From: Pirellulaceae bacterium
GTDB taxonomy: Bacteria > Planctomycetota > Planctomycetia > Pirellulales > Pirellulaceae
NCBI GenBank assembly: GCA_020846515.1
Contig: JADLDX010000728.1
Coordinates: 1-5,428, forward strand
Length of the DNA stretch: 5,428 nucleotides
Reading direction: 5' to 3'
Part shown: positions 1 to 4,900 of the stretch, piece by piece
Layout of the letters: every line of letters begins with the position of its first letter
How positions within the stretch are numbered: the first letter of the stretch is position 1
Program-made: the position numbers and the translations under genes
Notes under the pieces: generated by a model
Database searches by the model: none
The model's input: only the letters and a program-made list of their open reading frames with translations
What the model was told of the DNA's origin: nothing

Positions 1-462
1 TGCAACGAGGCCTGCTTGGACGACTTCTGCGCAGGTTATCGACAAGGTTTCGAAGATGTAGCCGGTGGTGGTACCGGCTGTACACCTAGTTTCCCTCCCC
101 GAGACTATTGGGGTTGGCAGCACCAATCAGCTGAAGGTCAAAAGAAGGTCTCTAGCTGGTTTGCTGGCTACCCACATGGAGCTCGGGCCGCTGAGGAACA
201 AGGTGTGGGCAGTTGGTCACAGATACAGATGTCCAGTGGCTTGCAGGCTCAGTACGTAACGGCCGGTATGCTGCCCAATCAAGGGCACGCAGTTTACCCA
301 ATCACTGAACCGTCTAAGTCACCAATGGGTGGCGTCGAAGGCCCCACTCCTGCCGGCGTACCCATGAGCAACACCGTACCCACGGTACCGATGGGAGCTC
401 ATGTCTCGCCAGTACCGATGTCCGCTAGTGGCCCACTTGGCCAAATGACTCCCAATGGTTAG
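1..462 (+). CDS. Uncharacterised planctomycete-type small protein, 5'-truncated
   Basis: The frame is open from base 1 to the TAG at 460-462, giving 153 visible codons; the true start lies upstream of the window. A TTG at 16 is available as a start, but the frame continues unbroken before it with a similar composition, so I treat the gene as partial. The first ~75 residues are rich in Gly, Trp, Tyr and Cys, with blocks FCAGYRQGF, GGGTGC, PPRDYW, EGQKKV, WFAGYPHGARAAEEQG and a W-x-x-I. I recognise this pattern from small uncharacterised proteins in planctomycetes that often sit near polysaccharide genes. No enzymatic motif is visible. The last ~60 residues are low-complexity Pro/Met/Ser/Gly/Val with three Val-Pro-Met copies, encoded by repeated GTACC(C/G)ATG, and look disordered. 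Any signal peptide would be in the missing part. The function is unknown; location 157 bp before the export lipoprotein suggests, but does not prove, a cell-envelope role. Confidence 0.75.
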   Translation, partial: CNEACLDDFCAGYRQGFEDVAGGGTGCTPSFPPRDYWGWQHQSAEGQKKVSSWFAGYPHGARAAEEQGVGSWSQIQMSSGLQAQYVTAGMLPNQGHAVYPITEPSKSPMGGVEGPTPAGVPMSNTVPTVPMGAHVSPVPMSASGPLGQMTPNG

Positions 463-514
463 TCCGTGACGGTCGAGCCTGGAGAGCTGGCAAGCAGTCA
501 GTTTCAAGCTTAAC

Positions 515-570
515 CACGTAAGTCAATCCATCAAGCCAATCGTTTTTCGTACACGCCTTTAACTTACGTG
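515..570. repeat. 9-bp inverted repeat in the spacer before the export gene
   Basis: CACGTAAGT at 515-523 is matched by its exact reverse complement ACTTACGTG at 562-570, with 38 nt between the arms. A direct repeat TTTCGTA occurs at 545-551 and again at 574-580. A smaller inverted pair TGAAC (569-573) / GTTCA (584-588) overlaps the right arm. The set lies 50-105 bp upstream of the export gene's ATG, where a promoter or operator could be, but no convincing -35/-10 pair is seen. It could be a paired regulator site, a weak RNA stem or chance. Confidence 0.35.
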
Positions 571-619
571 AACTTTCGTAACAGTTCATGCAGTTGGGTT
601 TGGCAGCAGGGATGCCACA

Positions 620-1957
620 ATGATGAAACTTGCCAACTTCCTCCGAAAGAAACTCTTGGCAGTTATGCTGCTGGGCGTTGGTGCTGCCTCAGGTTGCACG
701 ACATTAACTCAGCCCATTAGCGGCATACCAGCCGATCGTTTGCCACCGCAGTTCTTCAACGAAGAGAAGAACAGCCTGGTTCCAATCGACTTGTCGATCC
801 TCGGTCAGGAGCGACCGCGGCAGTATGTGTTGGATAAGGGTGATGTGCTCGGCATCTATGTCGACCGCGTGCTGCCCTTTACCGAACCTGATGCCGTGCC
901 AGTCATGCCGCCAGTGAACGTCCCATCCGAGAAGAGCACACTGCCGCCATCAACTGGTTTTCCATTTACCGTACTGGAAGATGGCACGATCTCGCTGCCT
1001 CTGCTGCGTCCGCTAAAGGTCAAAGGCCTGACGCTCGACCAGACACGTGACTTAATTCGAAAGAGTTACGTCGAAGCCAAGATCTTGAAAGAGGACGGCA
1101 ACCAGTTTGTGAGTCCTGTGGTGACGATGATCCGCGAACGCGTTTATAACGTGGTCGTCATTCGTCAGGACATGGGCAGCACTGGAGGAGTTCAAGGCGG
1201 ACGCGCCGGCGTACAAGGCGCTGACGAGAGTGCTCGTGGTAACGTCGTGAAACTGCCGGCTTATCAGAACGACGTGTTGCATGCCTTGATGGAAACCGGT
1301 GGCCTACCGGGTCTGACTGCCAAGAACGAAGTGAAAATCCTGCGAGCCAGCAAGGCTGATCAAATGGCGCGGGCCGCGTTTATGCGTCAGTATGCAGAGA
1401 TGGTGGCTTGCCATAACGACCCATGCAGCTGCCCACCTCCGATGCCTGATGATCCGACAGCCAAACGTATTCCTATGCGACTACCTGTCGGCGTCCTGCC
1501 CAGCATCGCGCCTGAAGACGTACTGCTGGAAGATGGCGACATCGTGTTGGTTGAATCTCGCGAAAATGAGTTCTTCTATACAGGCGGTCTGCTACCTGGT
1601 GGTCAGTGGGCCTTACCACGCGACTACGATTTGGATGCCTTGGGTGCCATGGCCTTAGCCGGTGGTGGCATCGCCAGCGGTGGTCGTGGTGGAGGCGGTG
1701 GTGTGTTGGGCGGTGCACAAGGTTTCGGCGGGGTACCACCCGGACGCCTCTACATCTTGCGACGCACACCATGCAAAGGTCAAATCGCGATTGAAGTCGA
1801 TCTCGCTCGAGCGACCAACAACCCTGCGGCTCGACCAATCATCCAGCCTGGCGACACCTTGATCCTGCAATACCGTCCGATCGAAGAAGCCCTGAACTTC
1901 GGCTTGGGTAGTTTCTTCACCTTCGGTATCCAGCAGATCCTTCAGCAACGCAACTAA
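620..1957 (+). CDS. Outer-membrane polysaccharide export lipoprotein (OPX, Wza-like, SLBB)
   Basis: A 445-residue exporter subunit expected in the outer membrane or periplasm, where OPX proteins let EPS or capsule chains leave the cell. The N terminus is a lipoprotein signal: basic K-x-x-x-F-L-R-K-K, a hydrophobic stretch at 12-23 and lipobox AASGC with Cys26 as the lipidation site. The Poly_export-type domain runs about 66-170 (YVLDKGDVLGIYV, then a DGTISLPLL strand pair). A first SLBB domain covers about 172-243, and a second about 317-382 (FFYTGGLLPGGQW, LPRDYDLDALGAM). The IIQPGDTLIL strand at 407-416 and an amphipathic C-terminal tail (EALNFGLGSFFTFGIQQIL) follow. Oddities are a Cys/Pro-rich linker with Cys264, 269 and 271 and a Gly-rich loop at 347-371 in SLBB2. 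Start: two ATGs are adjacent (620 and 623); AGCAGGG about 8 nt upstream is a plausible Shine-Dalgarno site and the signal peptide follows directly. The family call is confident; the exact glycan is unknown. Confidence 0.93.
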   Translation: MMKLANFLRKKLLAVMLLGVGAASGCTTLTQPISGIPADRLPPQFFNEEKNSLVPIDLSILGQERPRQYVLDKGDVLGIYVDRVLPFTEPDAVPVMPPVNVPSEKSTLPPSTGFPFTVLEDGTISLPLLRPLKVKGLTLDQTRDLIRKSYVEAKILKEDGNQFVSPVVTMIRERVYNVVVIRQDMGSTGGVQGGRAGVQGADESARGNVVKLPAYQNDVLHALMETGGLPGLTAKNEVKILRASKADQMARAAFMRQYAEMVACHNDPCSCPPPMPDDPTAKRIPMRLPVGVLPSIAPEDVLLEDGDIVLVESRENEFFYTGGLLPGGQWALPRDYDLDALGAMALAGGGIASGGRGGGGGVLGGAQGFGGVPPGRLYILRRTPCKGQIAIEVDLARATNNPAARPIIQPGDTLILQYRPIEEALNFGLGSFFTFGIQQILQQRN

Positions 1958-1971
1958 TGCGGTCTGAATAA

Positions 1972-1998
1972 CCCTCCCGCTGCGTAGCAGTGGGAGGG
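1972..1998 (+). terminator. Strong GC hairpin just after the export gene
   Basis: A 12-bp stem starts 15 nt after the TAA: left arm 1972-1983 (CCCTCCCGCTGC), loop GTA, right arm 1987-1998 (GCAGTGGGAGGG), fully paired apart from one G-U wobble. There is no U-tract downstream, so it is not a classical intrinsic terminator. It could stabilise the 3' end of the mRNA, act with Rho, or be an intergenic repeat element of the host. It is directly followed by a second, weaker stem. Confidence 0.6.
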
Positions 1999-1999
1999 C

Positions 2000-2025
2000 C
2001 GGCCTCGCTACGAAGCGGGAGGCCG
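2000..2025 (+). other. Second hairpin, overlapping the start of the repeat region
   Basis: CGGCCTC (2000-2006) pairs with GAGGCCG (2019-2025). Inside it GCT (2007-2009) pairs with AGC (2014-2016) around an ACGA loop, leaving GG (2017-2018) as a bulge. The right arm also belongs to the inverted copy of the tandem-repeat end, so this stem and the array may share an origin. It could add to the termination or mRNA-end signal formed by the stronger hairpin just before it. Confidence 0.45.
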
Positions 2026-2039
2026 ACGCTCCTGCGGAG
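2017..2039 (-). repeat. Inverted copy of the tandem-repeat unit's 3' end
   Basis: These 23 bases match the reverse complement of 2156-2178, the conserved end of the first tandem unit, at 22 of 23 positions. The same end block recurs in forward orientation in units 2 and 3. The first unit is therefore bracketed by inverted copies of this block, resembling terminal inverted repeats of a small non-coding element, or one side of a long-range RNA stem. No transposase gene is present. Confidence 0.7.
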
Positions 2040-2112
2040 GAACGCCGCAAATTGCGACTGATTAGCCATGTCGTTTGATCAAGGTCCATGGCACCTCTGG
2101 TTCACATATGTG

Positions 2113-2146
2113 CGAACCAAACCGGCATGTACGGTTGCTCGGTTCG
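2113..2146. other. Centre hairpin of repeat unit 1
   Basis: The outer stem CGAACC (2113-2118) / GGTTCG (2141-2146) encloses an inner stem AACCG (2120-2124) / CGGTT (2132-2136) with loop GCATGTA. A further palindrome CGGAGAC-TT-GTCTCCG follows at 2145-2160, competing slightly with the outer stem. The arm sequences differ from those in units 2 and 3. Confidence 0.55.
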
Positions 2147-2250
2147 GAGACTTGTCTCCGCAGGAGCGTCGACCTCCCACGCCGCAAATCGCGACTGATT
2201 GGCCATGTCGTCTGATCAAGGTCCATGGCACCTCTGGTTTGTGAGAGAAT

Positions 2251-2276
2251 AGCCGAACCGGCATGGCTGTTCGGCT
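2251..2276. other. Centre hairpin of repeat unit 2
   Basis: AGCCGAAC (2251-2258) and GTTCGGCT (2269-2276) form a perfect 8-bp stem around the 10-nt loop CGGCATGGCT. It sits at the same place in the unit as the hairpin of unit 1 and keeps the CCGGCATG motif at the left arm and loop, but uses other arm sequences. Confidence 0.6.
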
Positions 2277-2388
2277 GATGTGCAAGCTTGTCTCCGCAGG
2301 AGCGTCGACCTCCCGCGCCGCAAAGCGCGACTGATTGGCCATGTCGTTTGGTTTTGGTCATGGCACCTCTGGTTCGCGATAGAACGAA

Positions 2389-2419
2389 CTCAACCAGCAT
2401 GGAAGATCGGACGGTTGGG
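2389..2419. other. Centre hairpin of repeat unit 3
   Basis: CTCAACC (2389-2395) pairs with GGTTGGG (2413-2419), 7 bp with one G-T wobble, around a 17-nt loop beginning AGCATGG. It is the weakest of the three but lies at the equivalent position and again has the C-C-(G/A)-G-C-A-T-G motif at the left arm and loop. Confidence 0.45.
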
Positions 2420-2453
2420 AAGCTTGTCTCCGCAGAGCGTCGACCTCCCGCGC

Positions 2454-2629
2454 GCCCTGCCCTGCCACGTCTTGGCAAGATGGGTAAAATACTCAGCGCC
2501 CGCACAAGCACCCTGGTCGATTCTTTCCTTAGCGCTGCCCAAATCCGCAAAATTGGATTAGACTAACACACTAGATCGATCGCTCTCTTAGAATCTCCAG
2601 TTTCACTATAGACGAGACGCTGGGGACCA
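2454..2629 (+). other. Leader region before the transferase, no gene seen
   Basis: This 176-bp stretch lies after the repeats and should hold the 5' leader and perhaps a promoter of the transferase gene. Only small structures are visible: TGCCA (2463-2467) / TGGCA (2473-2477), AATCC (2542-2546) / GGATT (2555-2559), and the palindrome GATCGATC at 2574-2581. No convincing promoter could be assigned. It is more AT-rich towards the gene than the repeat array. Confidence 0.4.
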
Positions 2630-4252
2630 ATGAGTATCGATTCTAGTCCTTTGGCTGCCCACCGCCCATGTGTAGCCATTCGGCAAGTCTTTTGCCGGAA
2701 CCGGTTTGATCACCTGCTGCGAGACTTCTTGATGTCGACCTATGTAACAGCACTGGTGGGTGCCTTTCTTGCGGCCTTAGTAGCCACGCCAATCGTGCGT
2801 TCCCTGGCTATCCGATACGGAATTGTTGACCAACCCGACCCTCGCCGCAAATTGCATGTACGTGTTGTAGCCAGAGCAGGCGGGGTTGGAGTATTGCTTG
2901 CTACCATGGTCGGTTGTGCCTTGGCCATGGTGCCATATTACCGCCCCCTCACCTTCGATAACATTTTGCCCTTCGCCGGTATGGGCGTCGGCATGCTTGG
3001 TATCTGCATCTTGGGCTTGGCGGACGATATCTGGACATTGCGTGGTCGCCAAAAGCTGGTCGTGCAAGTTATCTTGGCCGCTGTGTTGGTCAGCACCGGC
3101 TTCGTGGTTCACTCGATACGCTTGTTCGGCTTTGACTTGCAACTTGGCCTGCTGGCAGCTCCAGTGACGATTGTTTGGCTTTTGGCCACTACCAACGCTT
3201 TGAATCTAATCGATGGATCCGATGGTTTGTGCTCAACCGTGGGCGCCATCATTACCGGCTCGTTGGGTGTCATGGCGGCCATGGGGCATCATTACGCCGA
3301 AGCTGCCGTGGCTTTTGCCATGTGTGGAGCCTTGATCGGATTCCTGGTGTTCAACTTCCCACCAGCTAGCATTTTCCTTGGCGATTCAGGCAGTTTGCTG
3401 GTCGGCATGATCTCTGGCGCGCTGGCCTTACGCTGTGCTCTTAAGGGACCAACCACCGTCGCCATGGTAGCACCGCTGGCAATTCTTATCGTCCCGTTAT
3501 TCGATTCGGCGATGGCCATCGTGCGTCGCAAATTGACCGGACGCAGTATCTACACCACCGACCGCGCGCACTTGCATCACAACATTAAGGAACGTGGCTT
3601 CTCGGACGTTGGCCTGCTACTGGTGGCCGGAGCGCTGTGTGGGTTCGCCGCTGTGGGTGCCATCGGTGGTACCATGGTGGGCAGTGATCTCTTGGCGGCC
3701 GTGGGAGCTGCTGGTGTGCTGATTGTGCTGGTTGCTTCGCGAGTCTTTGGCTTCGCCGAGCTAATGTTGATTATTCGCAAGCTCAAGGAGTTTGCGCATA
3801 GCATGTTGCAACCGGCTACGACGGCTGGCGAAAGCGTGCGTCATCAAGCCGTTCGACTGCAAGGCTCGCGCAACTGGGAAGTTGTATGGGCCACGCTGAC
3901 CGAGTTTGCGGAGCGGCAAGGGCTCAGCCGCGTGCATCTGGACCTGAATGTGCCTTGGCTTCACGAAGGCTTTCACGCAACTTGGCAACGCAGCCGTATG
4001 CCCGATCGCCTGGAACGCTGGTCCACTTCGCTGCCCATCCATACATCCGGCCGCGTCTTCGGACGCTTGGATATCACCGGCCCAGTTCCAACCGGCAGAA
4101 ACTTCGAAGTTCTCAATCAACTGGCCACCATTCTCGAAGACTTGGAACCGCAGATCGAAAGTTTGCTCAACGAATCGATCGCAGCCCCGGTTCTAACGAT
4201 CAACAGTGAATCTTCAGCGGCACCCAATTTATCGCCCAGCCGCGCTTCCTGA
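2630..4252 (+). CDS. WecA/MraY-family polyprenyl-phosphate sugar-1-phosphate transferase with C-terminal extension
   Basis: An inner-membrane enzyme predicted to transfer a sugar-1-phosphate (GlcNAc-1-P in WecA) from a UDP-sugar to undecaprenyl phosphate, the first step of lipid-linked glycan assembly. Family motifs are present: the TPIVRSLA / GIVDQPD / KLHVR region (53-77), the Mg-binding DD at 132-133, NALNLIDGSDGL at 189-200 (D195, D198), FLGDSGS at 249-255, and the HLHH motif at 314-317 after Asp311, the WecA-type signature. About 10-11 hydrophobic segments span residues 36-372. Residues ~385-520 form a soluble extension absent from E. coli WecA, with E417-to-W445 and W452-to-G488 blocks, then a short disordered Ser/Ala tail. 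Start: ATG 2630 has GGGG 4 nt before it, but family N termini fit better with ATG 2732 (residue 35), so the first 34 residues may not be translated. It may be WecA, TagO or a related enzyme; the sugar is not determinable. Length 540 is well above the ~350 usual. Confidence 0.93.
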   Translation: MSIDSSPLAAHRPCVAIRQVFCRNRFDHLLRDFLMSTYVTALVGAFLAALVATPIVRSLAIRYGIVDQPDPRRKLHVRVVARAGGVGVLLATMVGCALAMVPYYRPLTFDNILPFAGMGVGMLGICILGLADDIWTLRGRQKLVVQVILAAVLVSTGFVVHSIRLFGFDLQLGLLAAPVTIVWLLATTNALNLIDGSDGLCSTVGAIITGSLGVMAAMGHHYAEAAVAFAMCGALIGFLVFNFPPASIFLGDSGSLLVGMISGALALRCALKGPTTVAMVAPLAILIVPLFDSAMAIVRRKLTGRSIYTTDRAHLHHNIKERGFSDVGLLLVAGALCGFAAVGAIGGTMVGSDLLAAVGAAGVLIVLVASRVFGFAELMLIIRKLKEFAHSMLQPATTAGESVRHQAVRLQGSRNWEVVWATLTEFAERQGLSRVHLDLNVPWLHEGFHATWQRSRMPDRLERWSTSLPIHTSGRVFGRLDITGPVPTGRNFEVLNQLATILEDLEPQIESLLNESIAAPVLTINSESSAAPNLSPSRAS

Positions 4253-4299
4253 ACTCTCAACTACCCATGCCAGTGGCACTCGCCCAACGCAGGCCAACT

Positions 4300-4397
4300 G
4301 TAGCCACCCGTAGCCAGACGGTGGTCCCGTAGCCACTCGTCGCCAGACGGTGGAAGCGTTGGAGCCGATCCTCCACCGCTTGGCAGCGGTGGCTACG
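4300..4397. repeat. GTAGCCAC tandem/inverted repeat cluster after the transferase
   Basis: A 25-bp block at 4300-4324 recurs at 4329-4353 (23 of 25 identical, period 29); both contain GTAGCCAC and end in GCCAGACGGTGG. A perfect hairpin follows: CCACCGCT (4373-4380), loop TGGC, AGCGGTGG (4385-4392). Its right side runs into GGTGGCTAC (4388-4396), the exact reverse complement of GTAGCCACC at 4300-4308. A CGTAGCCAC at 4328-4336 can pair with the same stretch (4389-4397), so alternative folds are possible. It begins 47 nt after the transferase stop and may act as an mRNA 3'-end structure or be a dispersed palindromic repeat. Confidence 0.7.
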
Positions 4398-4786
4398 AGA
4401 GCAGCAAGAGGGTTAGTTCCCCAAGCATGCCATAACGACTATGCCGATTAACCCGCATCGCGGTTGGCAACGATCCGCCATAAGCGGAACCTCTCAAATT
4501 GCGCGAATTGCCCAGTCGTTAAACTCCCGCTGATCGGCAATGTTTTAACCAGTCGAATACCACTAGTGAACGCCTGATCCTTCTCGCTTTCCTAATCGGC
4601 CACTAAACTCTAGCTAAGATCCATAACTTCTACTACAAGCACCATCGGTGACGTCGCTGGTTCACCGGCCAGCGTCATCGGATCACAAAACACGTCGGGC
4701 AAAAAAGGGATAAATGCCACCCACGGGAACGAAGTGCGCGCTGACTTTCCTTCCGAGGTTGCCAAAACACGATAAAATTGACCGGT
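4398..4786. other. Non-coding stretch without a recognisable gene
   Basis: No credible open frame, tRNA or rRNA is seen on either strand. The one structure of note is an imperfect inverted repeat at 4646-4680: CGCTGG (4655-4660) / CCAGCG (4669-4674) around an 8-nt loop. It is extended by CGGTGA (4646-4651) / TCATCG (4675-4680) with one wobble and a 3-nt bulge CGT. A purine-rich GCAAAAAAGGGATAAATG lies near 4698-4715, but no gene follows it. Confidence 0.4.
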
Positions 4787-4853
4787 TGATCAGCCGCCGG
4801 CGCTAGCCCACGGTTTTCAGCTGATCAGCCGCAGGGCGCTAGCCCACGGTTTT
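4787..4853. repeat. Two-copy 31/32-bp direct repeat upstream of the NusG-like gene
   Basis: Copies at 4787-4817 and 4822-4853 both run from TGATCAGCCGC to GCGCTAGCCCACGGTTTT and differ by one indel and one substitution, with a period of 35. Each contains the palindromes TGATCA and GCTAGC. In copy 2, GGGC-GCTA-GCCC could form a small stem. The second copy ends 47 nt before the NusG-like ATG, so it lies in the promoter or leader. I recognise the GCTAGCCCACGG type of sequence as common between planctomycete genes, so a dispersed repeat is at least as likely as a specific operator. Confidence 0.7.
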
Positions 4854-4900
4854 AGGCACACGTTAAGATCGCCCCCACGCTGATTCTGGTCTCCTCGCCA

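Larger units (their letters stand above)
2045..2453. repeat. Three-unit tandem array of a ~136-bp non-coding repeat
   Basis: The units are 2045-2181 (137 bp), 2182-2317 (136 bp) and 2318-2453 (136 bp). Each starts with CCGCAAA, followed by (G/A)CCATGTCGT, then CATGGCACCTCTGGTT, a variable centre, and an end block CTTGTCTCCGCA...GAGCGTCGACCTCCC. Units 1 and 2 differ at only 3 of the first 58 bases, while the centres have diverged strongly. Unit 3 has a changed stretch after ATGTCGTTTG and has lost one G in the end block. A period of 136-137 is not a multiple of three, so the same repeat is read in a different frame in each unit. Open frames across it on both strands are therefore poor gene candidates. 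Each centre can form a hairpin (listed separately). The role is unknown; candidates are a structured RNA, a mobile miniature element, or a protein-binding array. Confidence 0.85.

Noticed and set aside
612..623. Four-codon ORF ATG-CCA-CAA-TGA overlapping the export gene start
   Set aside because: It overlaps the start as an uORF could, but such a tiny frame is easily expected by chance and has no distinct ribosome binding site.
1972..1998. Classical Rho-independent terminator
   Set aside because: The stem is strong but followed by GC-rich sequence with no T-run, so it is reported as a terminator-like hairpin with reduced confidence.
1655..2089. Minus-strand open frame overlapping the end of the export gene
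   Set aside because: It is antisense to a well-supported SLBB gene and has no recognisable domain; it is a shadow of the GC-rich coding strand.
2045..2453. CRISPR array
   Set aside because: The units are ~136 bp with long conserved blocks at both ends, only three copies are present and no cas genes are seen. The direct repeat and spacer sizes do not fit.
2062..2550. Long minus-strand open frame across the tandem repeats (and shorter + strand frames at 2280-2566)
   Set aside because: The repeat period of 136-137 bp shifts the frame between units, so the same DNA is read as different peptides in each copy. The predicted proteins are Arg/Ser-rich with no domain and no ribosome binding site; they are best seen as by-products of stop-poor repeat DNA.
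2550..2612. Sigma-70-like promoter before the transferase (TTGGAT near 2553, TAGAAT at 2589-2594, CACTATAGA near 2606)
   Set aside because: No -35/-10 pair has both acceptable sequence and 16-18 bp spacing.
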